From positions 115,501 to 179,500 of the forward strand of contig NZ_JABBGJ010000015.1 of assembly GCF_012927345.1 (NCBI RefSeq): DNA of 64,000 bases, in the 5' to 3' direction. The notes beneath the pieces are model-generated. The model saw nothing but the letters and a program-made list of their open reading frames with translations, was not told the DNA's origin and did not search any database. Source of the stretch: Paraburkholderia polaris (GTDB lineage Bacteria > Pseudomonadota > Gammaproteobacteria > Burkholderiales > Burkholderiaceae). The first letter of the stretch is position 1. Every line of letters begins with the position of its first letter. Shown piece by piece: positions 25,728 through 33,661 of the stretch. A program made the position numbers and the translations under genes.

Positions 25728-26468
25728 TTATTGACCGCCTTCGCTCGCCGCCGTCCGCTGTCGCGCGATCAGGTCCACCAGCCGTTCAACCTGTTTGCCC
25801 TGTGCATCAAAGTTGCCGGCATCGAGCCAGCGTGCATAGCTCGGACGCAGCGCGGGCCATTCGCTGTCGATGATCGAAAACCACGCGGTATCGCGATTGC
25901 GTTCGCGATACACGATCGCCTGCCGGAAGATCCCTTCGAACGTAAAGCCATAACGCAACGCCGCCGCGCGCGACGGTCCATTCAGCGAATCGCACTTCCA
26001 TTCGAAGCGGCGATAGCCGAGGTCGTCGAACACATGGGTCATCAGCAGGGACATCGCTTCGGTGGCAATGCGCGTGCGCTTCAGACGCGGCGAATAGGTG
26101 ACGTGCCCGACTTCGATCACGCCGTTCGCGCGGTCGATGCGCATCAGCGCGAGCGTGCCGACTGCCAGGCCGGTCGCCAGATCGATCACCGCGTAGTGCA
26201 GCGGATCAGGGGATGCGGCCATGCGCGTCAGATGCTCACGATACGCGGCAAGGCTCTCGAACGGACCGACATTCAGATAGGTCCAGTCGCGGCCATCGGG
26301 CGCCGAGCTGTAGGCCTCGTACAGGTCCGCCGCGTGGCGTTCGACGTCCACCGGCTCGATCCGGCAATAGCTGCCCACCAGCGGCGCGCGGCCGGGCGCC
26401 TGGGCGCCTTTCCAGTCCGGCACGGGCGCGCCGATCGGCTGCTCGAAAACGTTACGCCTGGGTTCCAT
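25728..26468 (-). CDS. GNAT-family N-acetyltransferase (RimJ/RimL type)
   Basis: 246 residues. AVGTLALMRIDRANGVIEVG and SPRLKRTRIATEAMSLLMTH form the acetyl-CoA site, and FEWKCDSLNGPSRAAALRYG with FTFEGIFRQAIVYRERNRDT is characteristic of the RimL/YobR subgroup. Divergent from the MocR-type regulator at 26575 with about 106 bp between start codons; MocR regulators often control a divergent enzyme gene, so this gene is a candidate target. Confidence 0.9.
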   Translation of the reverse strand: MEPRRNVFEQPIGAPVPDWKGAQAPGRAPLVGSYCRIEPVDVERHAADLYEAYSSAPDGRDWTYLNVGPFESLAAYREHLTRMAASPDPLHYAVIDLATGLAVGTLALMRIDRANGVIEVGHVTYSPRLKRTRIATEAMSLLMTHVFDDLGYRRFEWKCDSLNGPSRAAALRYGFTFEGIFRQAIVYRERNRDTAWFSIIDSEWPALRPSYARWLDAGNFDAQGKQVERLVDLIARQRTAASEGGQ

Positions 26469-26574
26469 GTCTGCTCCTGTAGATAGCGGGTGATCGTTGC
26501 TTATGGAGAACGATACGGCAAACGTGGTATGTTAAAAAGATCCAGCAGAACAGCATTTGATAGGTCCAGCCGAG

Positions 26575-28182
26575 ATGATCGAGATCATTGGCCCGCTCGC
26601 CAACCCGGCCACCGGGACCACCGCCGGTAGCGGCGAAAAGGCGGCATCGCTGCAAAAACAGCTGATCGAGCGTTTGCAGCAGGCCATCCTCGCGGGGCGT
26701 TTGCCGGCAGGGTCGTTGCTGCCGTCGTCGCGCTTGCTGGCGGCGGAGATGGGGGTGTCGCGCAATACCGTGGTGATCGCGTACGAACATCTTGCCGCGG
26801 TCGGCTATGTAGTGGCCGACAAAAAGGGCACGCGTGTGAGTCCACTCTCCAGTCCTTCTGCACGCGGTGAACCGCAGACTCTGTCGGCCGCGCCGGAGGT
26901 CGCCTACGCGGCGCGCGTCGAGCAATTCGCGGCGACGCGTACCCACGCCGACAACACTCTGCCGCTGACACCGGGCACGCCCGCGCTGGATCGCTTTCCA
27001 CTGGCCGCCTGGCGGCGCGCGCTCGAACGTTCGATGGAACGCGCGTTGCCGCTCGCGCTCGGCTACGGCAACCCGGCGGGCGAACCGGCGCTGCGCGACG
27101 CGATCGCCGCGCATTTGCGGATGGCGCGCGGCGTGCGCTGCGAGGGTTCGCAAGTGGTCATCACCGAAGGCGCGCAGGAAGCGCTGAACCTGTGCGTGCG
27201 GCTGTTCACCAATCCGGGCGACACCGCGTGGGTGGAAGATCCGGGTTATCGCGGCGCCAAGGCCGCTTTCAATCTCGGCGATCTGACCATGCTGCCGATG
27301 CCGGTCGATCCCGAAGGCATCGCGGTGCCGCCCGACGCGTGGCGCACGCATCCTCCCAAGCTGATCTACACGTCGCCCGCGCATCAGTATCCGACCGGTG
27401 CGGTGTTGTCGGTGGCGCGCCGGCTGGAGCTGATCGCGCAGGCGCGCCGCTGCGGCGCCTGGCTGATCGAAGACGACTACGACGGCGAATTCCGCCATAC
27501 CGGCGAGCCGATTGCCAGCATGCAAGGGCTGGTCGAGGACGCGCCGGTTTTGTACGTCGGCTCGTTCAGCAAGACGATGTTTCCGGCGCTGCGCATCGGT
27601 TTTGTGGTGCTGCCGCGCGCGATCGCCGCGCACACGGCTGTGGCGTTGCAGGAGATGCTGCGCGGCGGACATCGTCTGGAGCAACTGGCGCTGGCGCATT
27701 TCATCGACAGCGGCGAATTCGGGCGGCATCTGGGCCGCATGCGGCGGTTGTATCGGGAGCGCCAGCAGGCGCTGCGCGATGCGCTCACCGCGCATTTCGC
27801 GCCGTCGCAGATTCTGGGCGGCAATTGCGGCATGCATCTGACGCTTCGCTTGCCGCCGTCCATTTCCGACCGGACCCTCGCCGAACGCGCGCTCGCCGAG
27901 CGGCTCAATCCGCGTGCGCTATCGGGTTTTGCGTTGCAGCAACGCGAGGAAACGAACGGGTTGGTGATCGGCTATGGCAGCACGCCAGCCGGGCAATTGG
28001 CGCTGGCTGTCCGCGTACTGGCCGAGCTGGTGCGCAAGTCGGGCAGCGGCCCGGGCAGCGAGTCGACAAGCGGGCCGACCAGCGAGCCGATAAGCGGGTC
28101 AACGAGAGCGGTAACGAGCGGGCCCGCAAGCGGGGCAAAGACCGAAGCCACAAGCGGGTCGACATCCCGGCGCGCCGTGTAA
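26575..28182 (+). CDS. MocR/PdxR-type GntR transcriptional regulator with aminotransferase domain
   Basis: 535 residues from ATG 26575 (an upstream TTG at 26557 is an alternative). The GntR winged helix lies at about residues 25-90 (LQKQLIERLQQAILAGRLPA, SSRLLAAEMGVSRNTVVIAY). It is followed by a fold-type I PLP domain with the Schiff-base lysine in VLYVGSFSKTMFPALRIGF. The last 50 residues are a repetitive Ser/Gly/Pro/Thr tail. Such regulators sense PLP or amino compounds and commonly control divergent genes. Confidence 0.92.
   Translation: MIEIIGPLANPATGTTAGSGEKAASLQKQLIERLQQAILAGRLPAGSLLPSSRLLAAEMGVSRNTVVIAYEHLAAVGYVVADKKGTRVSPLSSPSARGEPQTLSAAPEVAYAARVEQFAATRTHADNTLPLTPGTPALDRFPLAAWRRALERSMERALPLALGYGNPAGEPALRDAIAAHLRMARGVRCEGSQVVITEGAQEALNLCVRLFTNPGDTAWVEDPGYRGAKAAFNLGDLTMLPMPVDPEGIAVPPDAWRTHPPKLIYTSPAHQYPTGAVLSVARRLELIAQARRCGAWLIEDDYDGEFRHTGEPIASMQGLVEDAPVLYVGSFSKTMFPALRIGFVVLPRAIAAHTAVALQEMLRGGHRLEQLALAHFIDSGEFGRHLGRMRRLYRERQQALRDALTAHFAPSQILGGNCGMHLTLRLPPSISDRTLAERALAERLNPRALSGFALQQREETNGLVIGYGSTPAGQLALAVRVLAELVRKSGSGPGSESTSGPTSEPISGSTRAVTSGPASGAKTEATSGSTSRRAV
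28030..28165. repeat. degenerate repeats encoding a Ser/Gly/Pro tail of the MocR protein
   Basis: Imperfect units around AGCGGGCCGACC / AGCGAGCCGATA / AGCGGGTCAACG recur through the 3' end of the regulator gene. They encode alternating S-G-P, S-E-P and S-G-S triplets. The tail is absent from typical MocR proteins. Confidence 0.6.
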
Positions 28183-28229
28183 GTTTTTACGTTTGTCCGC
28201 GCAGCCCATGTCGCGTTATCGTGTCGTTT

Positions 28230-28394
28230 ATGCGCGGCGATTTCGAAGTGCGCGACGTCGACGAATCGCCCGCAGGTCATGCCTGGCGCACCGCGTGCAA
28301 TATCGTCTGGCATGCGGCGCTCGCCTGCCGGGCCGCTATGGGGCTCGGGCATGAAGAATGCCTTTGTTGTGGTTATCTAATGACGACTATCTGA
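28230..28394 (+). CDS. possible small Cys-containing protein (54 aa)
   Basis: ATG 28230 opens 54 codons ending at 28394, just 11 bases before the next gene. The sequence starts MRGDFEVRDVDESPAGHAWR and ends with a cysteine-rich HEECLCCGYLMTTI. It has a protein-like composition but no good ribosome-binding site and no recognised family. It may be spurious. Confidence 0.25.
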   Translation: MRGDFEVRDVDESPAGHAWRTACNIVWHAALACRAAMGLGHEECLCCGYLMTTI

Positions 28395-28405
28395 CCGGAG
28401 ACGAC

Positions 28406-28738
28406 ATGAAGGAAATCGAACCGACCGCTTGGTTTGAGCTTGCCGCCCACACACCCGTCCGTGAAGGCTGGTACGAGGTGCAGCTGACGAGCGGCGACAC
28501 GGCATTTGCGAAATATGGCGACGGGATATGGAGCGAGAAACCGTTGCTGGTGTTCACGCACTGGCGCGGCCTTTCTTCCGACCCTTCGAAAGCTGCCGAC
28601 GGCGAGGCAGAATCGATCGGCGCCGAAGCCACCGCGGCTCAGGGCGTTCGCGCCGCTTGGAACGCGTTTTTCCCAGGACTCGGTGAAGAACAGCACAAGC
28701 CGCTGGATGCCGTGCCCAACGGCAAAGCCCCGCATTGA
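28406..28738 (+). CDS. conserved hypothetical protein
   Basis: 110 residues from ATG 28406, with CCGGAG upstream. Soluble, acidic, with aromatic-rich PTAWFELAAHTPVREGWYEV, then WSEKPLLVFTHWRGLSSDP; the C-terminal third is low complexity. No catalytic motif, signal peptide or recognised domain. It stands alone. Confidence 0.6.
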   Translation: MKEIEPTAWFELAAHTPVREGWYEVQLTSGDTAFAKYGDGIWSEKPLLVFTHWRGLSSDPSKAADGEAESIGAEATAAQGVRAAWNAFFPGLGEEQHKPLDAVPNGKAPH

Positions 28739-28920
28739 TTGACGGAATGCCTGGGCGGCGGCTTACCGGCCGCCGCCTGATGGCCTCTGTATTCATCACC
28801 GACCGGGATCGAGACGCGAGCCGCGAAGGCTTGAAAAATCGGCTGTAGTCGACTGCGGTTTAACGGTTGCGTCCGGCCACGACCGTATCCTCTTCGGTTC
28901 CCAGTAGCCATTCCCTGCGG

Positions 28921-29727
28921 TCACTTCCGCTTCAGTGCTTCGGACGCCATTCGGCCGATGTCTGTATCGATGTCCGGCGCCTCGCCCGTTTCCAGAATCC
29001 ACGCCGCGGACAAACCCGACCACGCGAGAATCCACTGCAGCAAACGGCGTCTGTCGAGTCCGGCGATTTGCGCCACGCGTTCGACGCGACGCCCAAACCG
29101 TCCTGGCACCAGCGCGGATGCCTGATCCGGATTGCAAAAGATGTTCGCATAATCGAAACCGCGTTCGCCATACAGGCCTTTCGGGTCGATCGCCAGCCAG
29201 CCACGCGCGCCGAAATCGAGCACGTTGCCATGATGAATATCGCCATGCAGCACGACCGGGTCTTGCGGCGCGGCGAGCAGTACTCGTGCTGCGACGGCAC
29301 TCTCGGCAAGCCAGCCGCCACATTGTTCCGCCGCGGGCCAGAGACTCTGGAACCAGCGCGGCAAGCCGATCAGCTCGGGCAGCGGTTTGTTTCGCGGTGC
29401 GTGGAGTCGCGCCGCGGCGGCGCAGAGGATGTCGATGGCGTGGTTGTCCGCTTCGTCGTCGCCCATGCGGACTTGGTCCGCTAACGCGTGATTGCTTTGG
29501 GCGCGCTCCAGCAGCAGGGCGTCGGCATCATGCGCGAGCACGCGGGCCGCGCCGTCGCCGGCCCACCACACCATCAACTGCGCACCAAATTTCTCTTCGG
29601 GTTCCTGCGCAACTTTCAGCATCGCGGCGACGCCATGCTGGCGCACCGGCAGCAGGCGGCTGCTATGCGTGCGAATCGGCTCACCGTCCGGCAGCAAGTC
29701 CCATTTGACGATGTAATCGGCGAACAT
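28921..29727 (-). CDS. aminoglycoside/hydroxyurea-type phosphotransferase (APH(6)-like kinase)
   Basis: 268 residues with the small-molecule kinase fold of the streptomycin 6-kinase group. The catalytic loop is VVLHGDIHHGNVLDF (Asp in HGD) and the metal-binding Asp is in WLAIDPKGLYGERGFDYANI. The N-terminus (VKWDLLPDGEPIRTHSSRLL) matches the family, whose real substrates are often unknown. It ends 6 bases or so from the racemase-like gene start region and runs in the same direction, so the two are probably co-transcribed. Confidence 0.88.
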   Translation of the reverse strand: MFADYIVKWDLLPDGEPIRTHSSRLLPVRQHGVAAMLKVAQEPEEKFGAQLMVWWAGDGAARVLAHDADALLLERAQSNHALADQVRMGDDEADNHAIDILCAAAARLHAPRNKPLPELIGLPRWFQSLWPAAEQCGGWLAESAVAARVLLAAPQDPVVLHGDIHHGNVLDFGARGWLAIDPKGLYGERGFDYANIFCNPDQASALVPGRFGRRVERVAQIAGLDRRRLLQWILAWSGLSAAWILETGEAPDIDTDIGRMASEALKRK

Positions 29728-29733
29728 CGCGCT

Positions 29734-30420
29734 TCAGGCTGCGAGCGCGGCTGCTTGGACCGCCGCAGCGAGGGCGATGGCCGGTGTGGTCAGCGGTTTC
29801 GCTTCACCCGTGACCAACAAGGCCGCGCCGGCCATCGATGTCTGCGCAAACGCGACAACGTCCGCACCGTTTTCGTAGGCCGCCTCCGCAGCGGCGGCGA
29901 TCGCCGACAGATAGCCCGCCGTGTCGCCTGCTCTGAAACGCTCCCACGCGCCACTCACCAACTGAACCTCGACATCCGCGGCGGTACGCGTGGCGGCTTG
30001 CGCGAACACGCTGGTGGTCGGGCCGAGTGTGGTGGATACGGTGCATAGCACGATAACCTTGCCGCCATTTTCCACCGCGCGCTTAGCCAACGCGGCATCG
30101 GCCCGCAAAACGGGTACCGGCGCGGCTTGCGCGGTTAGGGCGTCGTTCACTGACGGGCCGAGCGTCGAACAGTTGAGCAAAACGGCGTGTGCGTTGTCCT
30201 TCAGCGTGAGGAGCACCTCGCGGGTTTGCGCCGCGATCGCGTCGGTCAAGCCGCCGGCCTGTTCAGCGGCGGCGAGCAGGTCGGCGCGGACCACGTGCGT
30301 CAACTCGAGTGCTTCGAATCCGGCGGCGCGGGCGGCCGCATCGAACAGGGCGATATTGCTGTCAGCGGTATGCAAGCAGACGATGCGCACGGTTTCTCCA
30401 ACGGGTTGATCGTTTTGCAT
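29734..30420 (-). CDS. Asp/Glu racemase-superfamily protein
   Basis: 228 residues from ATG 30420. The first catalytic-type cysteine is in HAVLLNCSTLGPSVNDAL and VIVLCTVSTTLGPT follows. The position of the usual second catalytic cysteine reads DVVAFAQTSMAG, as in a distinct subgroup that lacks it. Racemase activity is therefore doubtful; a related isomerase or lyase activity is possible. It lies just upstream of the APH-like kinase gene in the same direction. Confidence 0.82.
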   Translation of the reverse strand: MQNDQPVGETVRIVCLHTADSNIALFDAAARAAGFEALELTHVVRADLLAAAEQAGGLTDAIAAQTREVLLTLKDNAHAVLLNCSTLGPSVNDALTAQAAPVPVLRADAALAKRAVENGGKVIVLCTVSTTLGPTTSVFAQAATRTAADVEVQLVSGAWERFRAGDTAGYLSAIAAAAEAAYENGADVVAFAQTSMAGAALLVTGEAKPLTTPAIALAAAVQAAALAA

Positions 30421-30654
30421 TCTCGCCTGGATCGTCTGGAGATGGGGCACGTCTGTCGTGTTGCGTCGGCCGTGTGAAAAACCATGGACGATCGAGTGAT
30501 GGCGCGAGGCGCAGGGCCACCGGCAATTCAGCTTCGCGAGGCTCGGAGCGAGCGCATTGCGGCACGTCGACGCGTCGTTCATGACGGGCCGCCTCACGCG
30601 TTTTGCGCGTCCCCGCTACAATCTGCCAGATCCATTTGACGCGGAAGAGCACGT

Positions 30655-31239
30655 ATGAAAGTCACCCGGGAACCCGTCGCATTGTCGCGGGCCACGCAGT
30701 TGCTGAATCACGGACCCGTCACGATCATTACCAGCGCGCACGGCGGCCGCTCGAACGTGATGGCCGCATCGTGGGCGATGCCGCTCGATTTCACCCCGCC
30801 GAAGGTCGTGGTGGTGGTGGACAGCCGCACGCTCACGCGGCAACTGATCGAAGCGAGCGGCGTGTTCGGGCTGCAACTGCCGAGCCGCGGATTTGCCGCG
30901 CAGACACTGGCAGTGGGCTCGAGCGCGGGCGCCGAACTCGACAAGTTCTCCGCCTTCGACCTCGAAACCTTCCCCGCACAAGAAATCGATGTGCCGATGC
31001 TGGCGGGCTGCATCACGTGGATGGAATGCAAGGTGATTCCGGACGATAGCCAGCGGCACGATCTGATCATTGGCGAAGTGGTCGCCGCCTACGCGGACAG
31101 CCGCGTGTATTCGAACAACCGCTGGCATTTCGGCGATGATCCCGATCTGCGCACGTGCCATTACGTGGCGGGCGGGACGTTCTTCGCCACGGGCGACGCG
31201 TTTGAAGTCGAGCCGGTGGCGAGCGGGACAGCGGGTTGA
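30655..31239 (+). CDS. flavin reductase-like (FMN-binding split barrel) family protein
   Basis: 194 residues. The family signature is GPVTIITSAHGGRSNVMAAS with WAMPLDFTPPKVVVVVD. FGLQLPSRGFAAQTLAVGSS and ECKVIPDDSQRHDLIIGEVV complete the FMN-binding domain. It probably reduces or binds flavin for an oxygenase; no oxygenase is adjacent. Divergent from the racemase-like gene. Confidence 0.9.
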   Translation: MKVTREPVALSRATQLLNHGPVTIITSAHGGRSNVMAASWAMPLDFTPPKVVVVVDSRTLTRQLIEASGVFGLQLPSRGFAAQTLAVGSSAGAELDKFSAFDLETFPAQEIDVPMLAGCITWMECKVIPDDSQRHDLIIGEVVAAYADSRVYSNNRWHFGDDPDLRTCHYVAGGTFFATGDAFEVEPVASGTAG

Positions 31240-31373
31240 TCGGTCAGCGGCGGCGCGCGCACGCCGCGCGCTATTTCTGCCGCTGAGGGCTGCGCAACCG
31301 GTTCTTGCTGCAGATAAACAAGGCGCGCATCACTGATTACCTGGCTATGTTTCTGTCCGGGGACAAGCGTGTC

Positions 31374-31859
31374 TTACTTATTGCCATCGGCAAATGCCGT
31401 GAGTGCATCGCCTGCCAGCCGGTAGCGAACCCATTCGCTTTGCGCGCTCGCGCCGATCGATTCATAGAAACCGATTGCCGGCTCGTTCCAGTCGAGCACG
31501 CTCCATTCGAAGCGCCCACAGCCTGTTTCGCATGCAATTTGTGCGAGGTGGCGAAGCATCTGTTTGCCCGCGCCACTGCCACGCGATTTCGGCGATATGT
31601 ACAGGTCTTCCAGATAAAGCCCCTGTTTACCGAGCCACGTCGAATAAGAGAAAAAGTAAACGCAGAAGCCGATCGGCTCACCGTTCATTTCGCAGATCAA
31701 AGCCTTCGCCGTGGACGTGGCGGAGAACAGGCTCGTTTCGATATCTTCAACACTCGCGACAACTTCGTGTTCCGCTTTCTCATACACCGCGAGTTCGGTG
31801 ATGAAGCGGAGAATCAACGCGGCGTCGGATGCGTGGGCGGGGCGGATGTGGATGGTCAA
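31374..31859 (-). CDS. GNAT-family N-acetyltransferase (diamine acetyltransferase-like)
   Basis: 161 residues. IHIRPAHASDAALILRFITE opens the fold. LYLEDLYISPKSRGSGAGKQ is the acetyl-CoA site (R-G-S-G-A-G), and FEWSVLDWNEPAIGFYESIG is the conserved segment of spermidine/spermine-type acetyltransferases. The substrate is likely a polyamine, thialysine or similar amine, by resemblance only. Confidence 0.9.
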   Translation of the reverse strand: MTIHIRPAHASDAALILRFITELAVYEKAEHEVVASVEDIETSLFSATSTAKALICEMNGEPIGFCVYFFSYSTWLGKQGLYLEDLYISPKSRGSGAGKQMLRHLAQIACETGCGRFEWSVLDWNEPAIGFYESIGASAQSEWVRYRLAGDALTAFADGNK

Positions 31860-31960
31860 GGTGAGGTGCTCGGTCGGTCAGTTGGATGATGGATCGAAGT
31901 TTAACGAAGATGCGTCAGCTTCGGATCAAACATCCATCGTATCGTCTTTCGAGATTGCGA

Positions 31961-31988
31961 TTGACGCGTCCCCGCAAAATCGTTTACT
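31961..31988 (+). promoter_or_regulatory. probable promoter of the thrS leader/operon
   Basis: TTGACG (31961-31966) and TTTACT (31983-31988) separated by 16 bases. The -10 ends 8 bases before the leader ATG at 31997, so transcription should start within a couple of bases of the leader start codon. Confidence 0.6.
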
Positions 31989-31996
31989 GTCGATCC

Positions 31997-32083
31997 ATGG
32001 ACTTCCACTCGATTCCCTTCGCTGCCGTCACCACCACGACGACCACCTTCACAGGCGGGTCGTCTGGAGGTTGCGCACGCTAG
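31997..32083 (+). CDS. threonine-rich leader peptide of the short thrS
   Basis: 28-codon frame starting MDFHSIPFAAV, then six consecutive Thr codons (32030-32047), Phe, Thr, and ending GGSSGGCAR with TAG at 32081-32083. This is the form of an attenuation leader peptide, with threonine as the regulatory amino acid. A terminator hairpin starts 26 bases after the stop and a threonyl-tRNA synthetase gene follows. GGCGGG at 32054-32059 can pair with CCCGCC at 32115-32120 in the terminator's 5' arm, a possible antiterminator. No ribosome-binding site fits before the ATG because the transcript likely starts there. Confidence 0.8.
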   Translation: MDFHSIPFAAVTTTTTTFTGGSSGGCAR

Positions 32084-32108
32084 AAGCAGGAAGCTGTGGC
32101 AAACCACC

Positions 32109-32148
32109 AAAGGCCCCGCCGGAAACGGACGGGGCCTTTGGCGTTTCT
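32109..32148 (+). terminator. attenuator terminator before the short thrS
   Basis: Arms AAAGGCCCCG (32109-32118) and CGGGGCCTTT (32130-32139) pair perfectly, and an inner CCG/CGG pair extends the stem. The following tract TTTGGCGTTTCT is only moderately U-rich. It lies between the Thr leader peptide and the synthetase start at 32212. Confidence 0.75.
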
Positions 32149-32211
32149 GGACCTCCGTTTGCGGCATCGATCTGCCGTATCTGCAACATCAAACCAAACG
32201 GAGTGTCATCG

Positions 32212-33426
32212 ATGAACGACATCGACCATCGTGTACTGGGCAACAAACTCGACCTCTTCCATCAACAGGAAGAAGGCGCCGGCATGGTTTTCTGGCACCC
32301 ACGCGGCTGGGAACTGTATCGCGCGCTGGAAGACTACATTCGCGCCCGCATGCGGCGCGCAGGCTTTCGCGAGATCCGCACGCCGCAATTGCTGGCGCGC
32401 TCGTTGTGGGAGAAAAGCGGCCATTGGGAGAAGTTCGGTGCGGCAATGTATTCACTAGCCGACGCGGAAGAAGGACGCGCACTGTGTTTAAAGCCGATGA
32501 GTTGTCCGTGTCACGTGCAGGTGTTCAGCCAGCGCGTGCGGTCGTATCGCGAGTTACCGGTTCGTTATAGCGAGTTCGGCGCGTGTCATCGTGACGAACC
32601 TTCGGGGTCGCTTGAAGGGCTCAAGCGGACGCGTGCATTCGTGCAGGACGATGCGCATGTGTTCTGCACGGAGGCGCATATCGAAGCCGAAGTCGGCCGC
32701 TTCTGTTCGCTTTTGCGGGCTGTCTATGCTGACCTCGGTTTCCCCGATTTCAAAGTAGCGCTAGCCACGCGACCCGCGATGCGCGCGGGCAACGATCAAA
32801 CGTGGGATCGCGCGGAAGAGGCGCTGGCCAATGCAGCGCGTGCGGCGGCCCTCGAATTCGACGTACTCGAAGGAGAGGGCGCTTTTTATGGGCCGAAATT
32901 GGAGTTCCATCTGACGGACAGCCGTGAACGCAGCTGGCAATGCGGCACGATTCAGCTCGATTTCGTGCTGCCCGAGCGGCTCGACGCAGAGTACGTCAAC
33001 GAGCGCAACGAACGCGAGCGGCCGGTGATGATTCATCACGCCGTGCTCGGCAGCATGGAGCGTTTCATCGCGATGCTGCTCGAACACCACGAAGGATGGC
33101 TGCCGGTGTGGCTCGCGCCCGAGCAGGTCGTGGTCGCGACGATCAGCGACGCGAATACGGCCTACGCGCAAGAAGTGATGCAGGCGCTTGACGACGCTGG
33201 CATAAGAGCGCTGCTCGACGGCCGACCGGAGCGGCTGGAAAAGAAGATCGTCGACGCACGCGAAAAGCAGGTGCCGATTTTCGCTGCGGTGGGTTCGCGC
33301 GATGAGCGCGACCGGACGATTAGCATTCGCATGCGCGATGGAAGTCAGTCGACGCTTGCGCTCGCGGAGGGTGTCGAGCATCTGCGGCTGGCTGCGCTGC
33401 CGCCTCCATTGCGATCCGGATTTTAG
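32212..33426 (+). CDS. thrS: second threonyl-tRNA synthetase, short form lacking TGS and editing domains
   Basis: 404 residues against about 640 for a full ThrRS. It contains only the class II catalytic domain and the C-terminal anticodon-binding domain. The zinc ligands of ThrRS are kept: Cys in LKPMSCPCHVQVF, His in FVQDDAHVFC and His in PVMIHHAVLGSMERF. Motif 2 is RYSEFGACHRDEPSG and AFYGPKLEFHLTD is present. The N-terminal TGS and proofreading domains are absent. The open frame extends upstream, but ATG 32212 with GGAG is the natural start. The upstream Thr leader suggests induction when charged tRNA-Thr is scarce. Confidence 0.93.
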   Translation: MNDIDHRVLGNKLDLFHQQEEGAGMVFWHPRGWELYRALEDYIRARMRRAGFREIRTPQLLARSLWEKSGHWEKFGAAMYSLADAEEGRALCLKPMSCPCHVQVFSQRVRSYRELPVRYSEFGACHRDEPSGSLEGLKRTRAFVQDDAHVFCTEAHIEAEVGRFCSLLRAVYADLGFPDFKVALATRPAMRAGNDQTWDRAEEALANAARAAALEFDVLEGEGAFYGPKLEFHLTDSRERSWQCGTIQLDFVLPERLDAEYVNERNERERPVMIHHAVLGSMERFIAMLLEHHEGWLPVWLAPEQVVVATISDANTAYAQEVMQALDDAGIRALLDGRPERLEKKIVDAREKQVPIFAAVGSRDERDRTISIRMRDGSQSTLALAEGVEHLRLAALPPPLRSGF

Positions 33427-33661
33427 TGCTGCGAGGACGCCGTACCGCTTCGGCCGTTGCGTTCGAGTGCGTTCGCCCGTACTTGATCGCGAGATCCGCC
33501 GGGCGAGCTAAACGTCAGCTTGTAGACCAGTGGCGAACCTGCTTTCGCGGTCGGGCGGTTCCGCAGCGCGCAGCACATGGGCGGGGCCTACTTAGCCGGT
33601 TTGCATTTGCGTCCTGCGCGAACCATACTCGTTCTGTCGGCAATCTTCCGAGCGAACTTCG

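Noticed and set aside
31711..32211. Long in-frame upstream extension of the short ThrRS (would restore ~570 residues)
   Set aside because: The extension crosses the Thr leader, promoter and terminator and overlaps the GNAT gene antisense; its translation has no resemblance to TGS or editing domains.
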